Virus record (IMG/VR): IMGVR_UViG_3300025853_000260 | Coordinates: 1-37,587 of that record | From: a virus | Length of the DNA stretch: 37,587 nucleotides | Strand: one strand, 5' to 3' | Shown: positions 11,101-17,644 of the stretch, one piece after another | Layout of the letters: each line of letters opens with the position of its first letter | How positions within the stretch are numbered: the first letter of the stretch is position 1 | Notes under the pieces: model-generated | What the model saw: the letters and a program-made list of their open reading frames with translations, nothing else | Database searches by the model: none | Told to the model about the DNA's origin: nothing | Translations under genes and position numbers: made by a program

Positions 11101-12667
11101 AGTACAAGGACCTTTCCAAACTCCGGCTGATAGATCGAAAGCAGTAGCTGATTATGTGCAAGGCGAAAAAGCGTCTAAGTTAGAAAGAGCCAGAGAGTTA
11201 GGTTTGGTTGATGAAAATTTAGAGGATAACGCAGCTTTAATACAACTTACTAAAGATTTTATTGATCCAAATGTTAGAGCTGCTGAAGAAATTTCATTCT
11301 CTGCTGAGTTAGGTCCAATTGGAGCTGCTGTACAGAATTTAGTTACTAAAACAAAAATAGGATTCTTAGTTGCTCCTTTCGTGCGAACTCCTACAAATAT
11401 CTTAAAATTCTCTTTTGATAGATTATCAGCACCAACACGACTAGCTATTAATAAGTTAAGAGCATCAGATGCTTGGGCTAAATTAGAACCTGGTTACAAA
11501 GCTAGAATAGAAGCTTTAGAAAACGGAGGGAAAGGGTTAGAGCAAGTTCGTAAGTCGATGCTAGAACAACTCAAAGCTGTTAAAGACGACGGAACTCCAG
11601 ACCTTATTGCTAGAGCAGAGGCTAGAGGTAAATTAGCATTCGGCACTATGTTGAACTCAGCTCTGTTTAGTGCTGTGCATATGTTCGGTGATCGTATAAA
11701 CGGTGGCGGTCCAGAAGATTACAAACAAAGACAAATGTGGTTAAATGCAGGTAATCTTCCTTATAGTATAAAGATGGGAGATACTTGGGTTAGTTATCAA
11801 AGACTTGATCCACTCGCTACCATGATCGGTGTATATGCTGACATGAAAGATTTAGCGGAAGATAATAAATTAACTAGTGCGGATGAGTCTGATTTGGAAA
11901 GATTGATGGCTATCGGTATGTGGACTGGTATTAGAAACTTCACTAGCAAATCTTATTTATCAGGTTTAGATCAAGTTTTAAGCGTATTGCGAGGACAAAC
12001 ACCTGCTGGTAAATATGCTGGTGGTATGACCGCTGCTTTTCTTCCTAATATTTTAGCACAGGGACAGTCCATAACAGGCGATCAAGAAATGAAAGAAATA
12101 AGAGGTTTCGCTGATATAGTGCTTAGAAAAATACCTGGTACTACTTTAGACTTAAAACGCAGTCCTTTAGGAGAACCTGTTGTAAAACAATACTTTGAAG
12201 GATTAGCAGGTATATTAAACCCATTAAATCCTATAGCATTCGGTATTGATAATAATGATGTTGTAGCTAAAGAGCTTGCTAATGTTGGTCATGGGTTTTC
12301 CATGCCTTCTACTAAATATAAAGGAGTTATAGAACTTACAGATTTTATCGGGTCTAATGGTAGAAGTGCTTACGATAGGTGGTTAGAGTTATCATCTGAA
12401 GTAGTACTGAATGGAAGAACTATGCGACAAGCTTTAGGTGATTTAATAAAAGATAAAAGATACCAAGCACTTGATCCTAAATCTTTTAGCGGTCTTCCTA
12501 GTCAAAGAGTTAAATACATTAGAAGAATTATAGATAGATACAGAAACGCTGCTAGAGCTGAAATGTTTAATGAGTTCCCAGAAATCGCAGAGCTTAATAG
12601 ACAAGTAGCAGCAAGTTTACAATCTGGCGTATCACGAGAAGATGTGCTTGAACTCCTAACTCAATAG
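8129..12667 (+). CDS. Internal virion protein D (T7 gp16-like) with zincin-like domain
   Basis: The product is 1512 residues (T7 gp16 is 1318). Position and size mark it as the largest ejection protein. I see no lytic transglycosylase domain at the N-terminus, where T7 gp16 carries one. Residues 365-369 read HELWH, preceded by RTAI, and DEYFAELM follows at 453-460, so His365, Glu366, His369 and a later Glu form a plausible gluzincin zinc site. The rest is mainly helical, with long segments like those of large polyvalent phage proteins. A protease acting on host envelope or virion proteins during entry is inferred. Codons are AT-rich. Confidence 0.85.
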   Translation: MKVEHFKLDYNPVEIPEFGMTDYMLDAVKSIPAGLEDMAHGVYNLGDFLSFDVLPDWDEERFFERPKTLAGDLTAGLIQYAVPFGVIGKGLSKAGKLAKGVKPGKLLDLKPQGYLAADVATNFIAFDGQQERLSNFLKEIDQPEFTQAVTDYLAADPEDTELEGRLKNVLEGAMIDAGVGGLFKLFSTSLKASKRFTKEIADGATKEDAVTTAMMQYQDEAKTIDAFSDLDKSTAVEDVGFSELPDLRVRLGASPDLVDDFDEAIRIIPPPFKTYPEAGLAELQPKGAGVLKKRLIKKFALGGDIEGAEEVEKFIDVLGERMFGDVKISVTNKISSEGRYNWGSNIMQLRKDMVERGGLERTAIHELWHSLSRYLPKTDLDKLTKEFKKERLKYIKSFGVELDEGTQDLLMRSDSLKDLLKLPERPKDLPKELDDFLSGNQFTDKNYRFLDIDEYFAELMTDEFLARSGKGEFDRATARGFKQIARDVAIILKDLFASLQAKLGFKQQRKIFNDFLAQRNIVKQRQYNLDQRFRYLRTTSDLPELKDTISKFAKDVDTSTLKIGGRQAVKGLAKQTAKLPAGLQVEGVAQLQDVMADELLKDGRKMQELTDELLEEGAIMELANLLGADGKYLTGLVEAARKDQTTLFRITSRMAALKKLALENGKEIIDIAKNYKNSGAKMMPEEREIMEARLKGLFEQQLHIQAGHSGLASGFGRGLKSVKMGTKVTLSDAEIKNAQLRQEYLSKRGGLTMDKMVEGILIAEQNGGDDIFAAVIGLNKQVRGTAGGKMLDMLQEYYKNSLMWGPRTLTTNYLGTGLAHYLKNFERSIGGWMSADPAVKQATANAWGSSMSLVEQVSFFLKAWKTDGSQFIGDAGSAFVEGTGSSIGSITGKNVQQVLGTEISDGIKEAIDYAGKWVRLPNRFNFSVDQMWKSNQYRSRAYAQLTLKAYDLGLREPQEIAKYIHDSFEALVTRSNRNFSEQALFREADELVQGPFQTPADRSKAVADYVQGEKASKLERARELGLVDENLEDNAALIQLTKDFIDPNVRAAEEISFSAELGPIGAAVQNLVTKTKIGFLVAPFVRTPTNILKFSFDRLSAPTRLAINKLRASDAWAKLEPGYKARIEALENGGKGLEQVRKSMLEQLKAVKDDGTPDLIARAEARGKLAFGTMLNSALFSAVHMFGDRINGGGPEDYKQRQMWLNAGNLPYSIKMGDTWVSYQRLDPLATMIGVYADMKDLAEDNKLTSADESDLERLMAIGMWTGIRNFTSKSYLSGLDQVLSVLRGQTPAGKYAGGMTAAFLPNILAQGQSITGDQEMKEIRGFADIVLRKIPGTTLDLKRSPLGEPVVKQYFEGLAGILNPLNPIAFGIDNNDVVAKELANVGHGFSMPSTKYKGVIELTDFIGSNGRSAYDRWLELSSEVVLNGRTMRQALGDLIKDKRYQALDPKSFSGLPSQRVKYIRRIIDRYRNAARAEMFNEFPEIAELNRQVAASLQSGVSREDVLELLTQ
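9221..9235 (+). other. HExxH zinc-binding motif within the gp16-like gene
   Basis: These 15 bases encode HELWH at residues 365-369. The flanking RTAIHELWHSL is the usual helix of zinc metallopeptidases: two His ligands and a catalytic Glu. A candidate third ligand is Glu454 or Glu458 in DEYFAELM. Activity is not shown by sequence alone. Confidence 0.7.
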
Positions 12668-12683
12668 TTAATAATATATTATC

Positions 12684-14747
12684 ATGGCAAACACCTATGT
12701 AGACTACACTGGCGACGGGAACCAAACCTCCTTTGCCTACACTTTCGCAGTTCTATCCGGACAGCAAGAAAACCACATCATTGTCGGAGTAGACGATTCC
12801 ACAACAACAGGAGGAAAGTTTGAAGTAGTTGACTCTGCGGACTATACGATAGACACATCAGCAGGTACAATCACTTTTGATACAGCTCCAGAATTAGGTG
12901 CTCGTATACGAATCAGAAGAGACAGTGACGCATCCACTCTGCTTGTTGACTTTAAGAACGGTACAGTGCTACCAGAGAGAGATTTAGATTTAGCTTACTT
13001 ACACAACTTATTCTTAAACGAAGAGATTGAAGAAGGTAGCGGTAAGAAGACTTTAGTTAAAGATGCTAACGGTAATTACGACGGTGACTCTGTAAAGCTG
13101 GTTAATCTGGCTGATCCGGAGAACGCACAAGATGCTGTTACTAAATCATATGCAGACGGCAGATATGTAGACGAAGCTGGGGATACAATGACAGGTAACC
13201 TAGATATGGGTTCCAATGAAGTCACTTCTTCTGCTGTACCGTCCGGTAATAACTCTCTTACTAACAAGTCCTATGTAGACGGAGAGGTAGCTACTGAAGC
13301 TGCTGCTCGTATAACAGGAGACTCTGAGCAAGTAACTAAAGCGGGTGATAGTATGTCTGGTGATTTAACCATGACTAGCCCAGCTAAAGTCGTACAAGCT
13401 GCTGCTCCTACCACTGCTAATGATCTGACTAATAAGAACTATGTAGATGGTGTTGTTGCAGCTGGTGATGCGTTAAAGGTTAATAAGAGCGGTGATACGA
13501 TGACGGGTGCTCTGACACTACCAGGAACCGATCCAAGCAGTGATAATCACGCTACTAGAAAACGCTATGTAGATCAGCAGATTGCTGTTGCAGTATCTTC
13601 AGGTACTCCAGGTGGACCAATTGACACAGCTAATATAGCAGACGACGCTGTTACTGCTGCTAAGTTAGATCACACCACTGTTACTCCCGGTTCTTACACT
13701 AACACTGATATTACAGTGGATGAGAATGGACGGATTACAGCTGCTTCTAGTGGTTCCAGTGGTGCAGGTGCTACGAATCTTAGTAATACACCCGGTACTT
13801 CATCTGTAGAAATCGAATCGTCTAGCGGTACAAATACTACGGTTGCAGGTGCTACTACTAGTTTAGCCGGTGTGATGACAGGTGCTGATAAGACAAAGCT
13901 AAACGGTATTGCTACAGGTGCTACCGCTAACTCTAGTGACGCTACTTTATTAGCAAGAGCTAACCACACAGGTACACAGACTGCATCTACTATCTCAGAC
14001 TTTGATACAGAAGTAGCTAATAATACGGCAGTTGCAGCAAATACAGCGAAGGTAACTAACGCTACACACACCGGAGATGTTACTGGTGATACTGCTCTGA
14101 CCATTGCTAACAGTGCTGTTACTACAGCTAAGATCGCTAGTGGTGCTGTTACCGCCACACAGATTCAAGTTAATGCTGTGGGTCAAGCTGCTATGCAAAA
14201 CGATTCTATAGGCACTAATGAACTGATTAACGATGCTGTTACCTTTGCTAAGATGCAGAATATCAACACTGCTAAAGTAATAGGTAGAACAACGGCTGGT
14301 AGTGGTGATCCTGAAGAAGTATCTATATTAGATGATGATACGATGGCGACAGCTTCTGCTACTTCATTAGCTACATCTGAAAGTATTAAGGCGTATGTAG
14401 ATGCTCAGGTAGTTAGTGTCTCTAAGTACGCTAGTGGATGGTTTAACGACACTACAGGATTAGCTAACGGAGGTACTTATAGTTTCACACATGGATTAGG
14501 AACTGCTGAAGCTCAGATTCAAATATGGATGGCTACAAGTAGTGCAGGTGCTAATATTAAACTAGTTCCAACTCACGATACTGATGGAACCGCTAACAGA
14601 GGAGCATCTATAACGGCAATTAGTTCTACAACTTTAACAGTTCAGTTAACTGATAGCGGCTGGACTCATTTAAATTCTAATGGCTCAAGAACGAATGGAA
14701 ATTGGGGAACTACATACACACACATTAAAGTAGTAGTAATAGGATAA
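12684..14747 (+). CDS. Tail fibre protein (T7 gp17 N-terminal anchor)
   Basis: The product is 687 residues (T7 gp17 is 553). Residues 1 to about 155 match the T7 fibre anchor that attaches to the tail (ANTYVDYTGDGNQTSFAYTF, LPERDLDLAYLHNLFLNEE). Residues about 164-299 hold three copies of a fibre repeat of the form GDTMTGxLxL...TNKxYVD. A long Thr/Ala/Asn-rich shaft follows, with ADDAVTAAKL-type repeats. The last 110 residues form a probable beta-rich tip (YSFTHGLGTAEAQIQIWM). It would bind the host receptor. A long open frame on the other strand inside it is a shadow. Confidence 0.9.
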   Translation: MANTYVDYTGDGNQTSFAYTFAVLSGQQENHIIVGVDDSTTTGGKFEVVDSADYTIDTSAGTITFDTAPELGARIRIRRDSDASTLLVDFKNGTVLPERDLDLAYLHNLFLNEEIEEGSGKKTLVKDANGNYDGDSVKLVNLADPENAQDAVTKSYADGRYVDEAGDTMTGNLDMGSNEVTSSAVPSGNNSLTNKSYVDGEVATEAAARITGDSEQVTKAGDSMSGDLTMTSPAKVVQAAAPTTANDLTNKNYVDGVVAAGDALKVNKSGDTMTGALTLPGTDPSSDNHATRKRYVDQQIAVAVSSGTPGGPIDTANIADDAVTAAKLDHTTVTPGSYTNTDITVDENGRITAASSGSSGAGATNLSNTPGTSSVEIESSSGTNTTVAGATTSLAGVMTGADKTKLNGIATGATANSSDATLLARANHTGTQTASTISDFDTEVANNTAVAANTAKVTNATHTGDVTGDTALTIANSAVTTAKIASGAVTATQIQVNAVGQAAMQNDSIGTNELINDAVTFAKMQNINTAKVIGRTTAGSGDPEEVSILDDDTMATASATSLATSESIKAYVDAQVVSVSKYASGWFNDTTGLANGGTYSFTHGLGTAEAQIQIWMATSSAGANIKLVPTHDTDGTANRGASITAISSTTLTVQLTDSGWTHLNSNGSRTNGNWGTTYTHIKVVVIG

Positions 14748-14750
14748 CAA

Positions 14751-15002
14751 ATGATCGAATCTCTATCTGGTCTTTTAAATACCGCTCTAGCTATTGCCCT
14801 TGGAGTTATCGGTTGGATTATTAAACGCATGATCGAACGCTTAGACCTTGGTGATAAACGGATGACTAAGATAGAGGTAGAGTTAGCTGCTCAACGGGAA
14901 AGAGATAGAGCTGTTGAAGAAAGGATAGCTAAGGTAGAGGAAGCAATTAAAGAAGTTCACAACAAACTAGATAGAATGTTAGAAGTATTAGTGAGGAAAT
15001 AG
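14751..15002 (+). CDS. Small membrane protein, putative holin (position of T7 17.5)
   Basis: The product is 83 residues: one N-terminal membrane segment (about residues 7-23, LLNTALAIALGVIGWII) followed by a charged helical coiled coil (28-80). It follows the fibre gene after 3 bases, where T7 has its holin gene 17.5 (67 residues, also one membrane segment). Holin function is inferred from position and topology. AGGATAACAA stands before the ATG. An inner-membrane accessory role is the alternative. Confidence 0.45.
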   Translation: MIESLSGLLNTALAIALGVIGWIIKRMIERLDLGDKRMTKIEVELAAQRERDRAVEERIAKVEEAIKEVHNKLDRMLEVLVRK

Positions 15003-15004
15003 TT

Positions 15005-15133
15005 ATGCCCAAAAAAGGATTATATTACAACATTAACAGAAGAAAGAAACTAGGTATCAGCCGTAGCAAAAAGAAGTCTACTATATCTGCTAAAGCTTAC
15101 GCTAATATGAAGCGTGGGTTTCCGAAGAAGTAA
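15005..15133 (+). CDS. Small very basic protein, 42 residues
   Basis: The product starts MPKKGLYYNINRRKKLGISR and ends KRGFPKK. It is rich in Lys and Arg with almost no acidic residues. AGGAAAT precedes the ATG, and the stop overlaps the next ATG (TAATG). Short proteins of this type recur in marine tailed phages next to a second basic protein, as here. Nucleic-acid binding is plausible from charge, but no function is known to me. Confidence 0.7.
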   Translation: MPKKGLYYNINRRKKLGISRSKKKSTISAKAYANMKRGFPKK

Positions 15134-15375
15134 TGGCTAAGTCTGTATCACTATCCCTCGGTAGAGGTGAGAAGTCCCGTAAGGGTGGGCTGACTGCTAA
15201 AGGTAGAGCTAAGTACAATCGTGCTACTGGTTCTAAACTGAAAGCTCCTCAGCCTGGTGGTGGTCCTAGAAAGCGTTCCTTCTGTGCTCGGATGTCTGGA
15301 GTCAAAGGACCAATGAAGGACAGTAAAGGTAGACCAACAAGAAAAGCTTTAGCGTTGCGTAGATGGAAATGCTAA
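15133..15375 (+). CDS. Small basic protein (DUF6321-like)
   Basis: The product is 80 residues, rich in Lys, Arg, Gly and Ser. The central PGGGPRKRSFCARMSGVKGP and the C-terminal GRPTRKALALRRWKC match a family of unknown function common in marine phages. The start overlaps the preceding stop by one base, and the end overlaps the next gene by 13 bases, so the three genes look translationally coupled. DNA binding or virion packing is possible from charge only. Confidence 0.7.
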   Translation: MAKSVSLSLGRGEKSRKGGLTAKGRAKYNRATGSKLKAPQPGGGPRKRSFCARMSGVKGPMKDSKGRPTRKALALRRWKC

Positions 15376-15626
15376 GACGACCTAAACCACCCCGTATCCA
15401 TCCGCTTACCTTTCAAAGCCGGACGCTTGCTGCTGTATCCAGTGCTAGTGTTACGGAAGCATTAGAAGCTACACAAGCAGCACAAGTTCTTACAGATTCT
15501 ATTACATCAGACCCTGACATCATCGGTGTGAGTGGTGGTAACGCTGCAATGAGTGATCCACAGATTGATGCTCAAGGTGCTACAGCTAGTGATAATTTAG
15601 ATGTTTACAATGGAGGAGGAGCATAA
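15363..15626 (+). CDS. Hypothetical protein, 87 residues
   Basis: An N-terminal basic Pro-rich stretch (RRPKPPRIHP) is followed by an Ala/Ser/Thr-rich acidic region with few hydrophobics, suggesting a disordered or fibre-associated protein. It starts inside the end of the upstream basic gene; a second in-frame ATG at 15369 is an alternative start. The stop is followed by CAAATG of the next gene. I do not recognise the family. Confidence 0.6.
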   Translation: MEMLRRPKPPRIHPLTFQSRTLAAVSSASVTEALEATQAAQVLTDSITSDPDIIGVSGGNAAMSDPQIDAQGATASDNLDVYNGGGA

Positions 15627-15629
15627 CAA

Positions 15630-15863
15630 ATGGCAACTTTCAGTAAAAGAATACAGCTTAGAAACGATTCCGCTACGAACTGGAGCACAGCCAACCCTGT
15701 ACTTTTAGAGGGGGAAATAGGTATCGAGATCGACCCTGCACGCAACAGAATTAAGATAGGTGACGGGACGACTGCTTGGAACGATCTGCCTTACTTCCTT
15801 GACGCTCGTGAAGAAGAAGTAGGTGATTACCAGGATTTCCTTGACGGCTTAACTACACCCTAA
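15630..15863 (+). CDS. Fibre-associated protein with Mtd_N-like domain
   Basis: The product is 77 residues. Residues 6-55 follow the pattern IQLRNDSATNWSTANPVLLE, then GEIGIE and KIGDGTTAWNDLPY, typical of the N-terminal domain of phage major tropism determinant and related receptor-binding proteins. Here the domain stands almost alone with a short acidic tail. A role as a structural or trimerisation module near fibres is inferred. GGAGGAGCATAACAA precedes the ATG, giving a good ribosome-binding site. Confidence 0.7.
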   Translation: MATFSKRIQLRNDSATNWSTANPVLLEGEIGIEIDPARNRIKIGDGTTAWNDLPYFLDAREEEVGDYQDFLDGLTTP

Positions 15864-15871
15864 TATAACAC

Positions 15872-16216
15872 ATGAGTAGCTTACTTACACAATTAGGACA
15901 GAAGGTTAAAGCCAAGCTTGATAACAAGCTGAATACATCGGGAGGATTGATTAGTGGTACGCTATCTGTTTCTCAATCTATACAGTTCGGATCGTATCAA
16001 GCATCGTCTCTACCTACCAACGGTACATCAGGTCGTGTTATCTATGTAACAGATGGTGACGGAAACGGTGGTCCTTGTATGGCTGTAGACGATGGTACTG
16101 ATTGGAAGATCATAGAACTTGGAAGTACAGTAGCTGCTGTTACTCACTTACTTGCGGAAAACGGAGACAGCTTAACTACAGAGCTGGGTGACATTTTAAT
16201 GATTGAACCTGTTTGA
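15872..16216 (+). CDS. Fibre-like structural protein, 114 residues
   Basis: The N-terminus MSSLLTQLGQKVKAKLDNKL is nearly the same as that of the next gene, marking the two as sharing an attachment module. A short beta-rich region (SGRVIYVTDGDGNGGPCMAV) follows, a motif of small phage fibre tips. The C-terminus ends LTTELGDILMIEPV, which recurs in the 66-residue protein at 32777-32977. A minor virion protein or fibre is inferred. Confidence 0.65.
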   Translation: MSSLLTQLGQKVKAKLDNKLNTSGGLISGTLSVSQSIQFGSYQASSLPTNGTSGRVIYVTDGDGNGGPCMAVDDGTDWKIIELGSTVAAVTHLLAENGDSLTTELGDILMIEPV

Positions 16217-16280
16217 CAGATATAAGCTCTCCTAATAACTTTATTTCACACAACTAACCCACAACAAAGGATTATATATT

Positions 16281-17297
16281 ATGTCTAGTTTGCTTACCCA
16301 ATTGGGTCAAAAAACCAAAGTAGAGCTTGATAAGAAGCTTGCCCTCGCAGGAGGAACAATGACCGGAGCTTTGACGCTCTCAGGTGCTCCTACTGCCTCC
16401 CTTCACGCTGCTACCAAAGCTTATGTTGATAGTGTTGCTTCTGACACTTCAGCTCTTCAGTCCGAAGTAGATGCTACTCAAACTGGTGCTGGTCTTGGTA
16501 CTGACGGTTCTTATTCCGCTAACGCTTCGACCAACTATCTTGGTTCTGTAGCCAGCCTTAAAGCTGCTGACGAAGCTCTTGATAGCCAACTTAAAACTGT
16601 TGCTGATGCTGTATCTTCTAACGATAGCGACATCTCCAGCCTTCAGTCCAGCGTTAGCTCCAACTCTTCTGCTATCTCGACTCTTCAGTCTAATGTTAGC
16701 TCCAACGACTCCGACATCGCTACCTTGCAAAGCAATGTTAGCTCAAATGACAGTGATATTTCTTCACTTCAATCTGATGTTAGCACGCTGCAAAGCAATG
16801 TCTCTTCGAATGATTCGGACATCTCCACCCTTCAAAGCAATGTTTCCAGCAATGACAGCGACATCTCCGCTCTTCAAACTCAAGCTGGATCGCTCGCTTC
16901 TGACGGTAACTCCGCTTCCTTCTCCGGTAACATCTCCGCAGCCAATGCTACTTTCAGTGGTAACTTGACTGTTAATGGTACTACGACTTCCGTAAACACC
17001 ACTAACATCGATGTAGCTGACAGCATCATGAACCTTTCTAAAGGTGCTGCTTCCGGAACAAATGCTTCTAATGACGGTGGTTTCATCGTGGAGCGTGGTT
17101 CTGCTGAATCCAATGTGGCTCTGATCTGGGACGAAGGAGACGACAAGTTCAAAGTTCTCACCACTTCTGCAACTGCTGCTGCTACTGACATCTCTTCGAC
17201 TGACAGTTCAGCTGCTGCTGCTAAGTTTGATGCAGACCTCTACCACAACGGAACTGAATTAGGAACCGTTGCTGAGTTCGAAGCTGCTTTAAGCTAA
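16281..17297 (+). CDS. Coiled-coil fibre protein, probably abundant virion protein
   Basis: The product is 338 residues. Residues 1-20 (MSSLLTQLGQK...) match the preceding protein. Residues 23-51 hold one GGTMTGALTL...AATKAYVD fibre repeat. Residues 111-201 form a coiled coil of 14-residue units (SSNDSDISxLQSNV). The C-terminal 120 residues contain NLTVNGTTTSVNTTNIDVAD and IWDEGDDKFKVL, as in many marine phage fibres. Codons are as biased as in capsid: no ATA and no AGA. The gene has its own 64-base leader and ends in a strong terminator, so high expression is likely. It may be a fibre or a capsid decoration; I cannot tell which. Confidence 0.75.
   Translation: MSSLLTQLGQKTKVELDKKLALAGGTMTGALTLSGAPTASLHAATKAYVDSVASDTSALQSEVDATQTGAGLGTDGSYSANASTNYLGSVASLKAADEALDSQLKTVADAVSSNDSDISSLQSSVSSNSSAISTLQSNVSSNDSDIATLQSNVSSNDSDISSLQSDVSTLQSNVSSNDSDISTLQSNVSSNDSDISALQTQAGSLASDGNSASFSGNISAANATFSGNLTVNGTTTSVNTTNIDVADSIMNLSKGAASGTNASNDGGFIVERGSAESNVALIWDEGDDKFKVLTTSATAAATDISSTDSSAAAAKFDADLYHNGTELGTVAEFEAALS
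16611..16883 (+). repeat. 14-residue coiled-coil repeats with scrambled codons
   Basis: Six units of 14 residues (two heptads each) plus one inserted 7-residue half-unit (VSTLQSN) encode VSSNDSDISxLQSN-like repeats. The protein units are nearly identical, but the 42-base DNA units use different synonymous codons, for example AGCTCCAAC, TCTTCGAAT and TCCAGCAAT for the same Ser-Ser-Asn. Confidence 0.85.
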
Positions 17298-17321
17298 GCT
17301 TTATTGCTCTCATATCATCAA

Positions 17322-17350
17322 GGGGCGGTTCTTCGGAGCCGCCTCTTTTT
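17322..17350 (+). terminator. Strong rho-independent terminator with UUCG tetraloop
   Basis: A 10-pair stem (GGGGCGGTTC with GAGCCGCCTC, two G-U pairs) closes on a cUUCGg tetraloop and is followed at once by TTTTT. It lies 24 bases after the coiled-coil fibre gene and 37 bases before the small terminase gene, so it separates late structural transcripts from the packaging genes. Confidence 0.92.
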
Positions 17351-17386
17351 GTTTACAAAGATAACAACTATTAATACAGTAGGTAT

Positions 17387-17644
17387 ATGCTAAGTCATAC
17401 CGAAGGAAGTAAACTGCACGACAAGATAGCTGGTGCGTATCGTAACTGTATTGATCTGATGGAAGCTGAGGGGGAGTACAACGCTGCACTACTAAACGGA
17501 GCTAGACAGTTCCTTAAGGATAACAATGTTGTTATGGACTCAGGAATGGGTACACCTCTACAAGCGTTAGCTGATGACTTAAAGACTTTACCTTTTGAAG
17601 AACAAGAAACACCAAGAGATACCACCCAAGCTACGGGACTTTAG
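17387..17644 (+). CDS. Terminase small subunit (T7 gp18-like)
   Basis: The product is 85 residues (T7 gp18 is 89). It is helical with GAYRNCIDLMEAEGEYNAAL and an acidic C-terminal half, directly upstream of the large terminase, as in T7. It would recognise the concatemer and regulate the large subunit. Its last 50 bases overlap the large-subunit gene in another frame. The leader contains AATACAGTAGGTAT before the ATG and no clear Shine-Dalgarno. Confidence 0.8.
   Translation: MLSHTEGSKLHDKIAGAYRNCIDLMEAEGEYNAALLNGARQFLKDNNVVMDSGMGTPLQALADDLKTLPFEEQETPRDTTQATGL

Noticed and set aside
13694-14158. 154-residue open frame on the minus strand inside the tail fibre gene
   Set aside because: It is an Ala/Val-rich mirror of the repetitive Thr/Ala shaft of the fibre and lies fully inside a clear gene; no start context or neighbours on that strand.
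16611-16883. Regular 42-base periodicity as a CRISPR-like array
   Set aside because: The repeats are protein-coding, in frame and variable in DNA, with no constant repeat or unique spacers.
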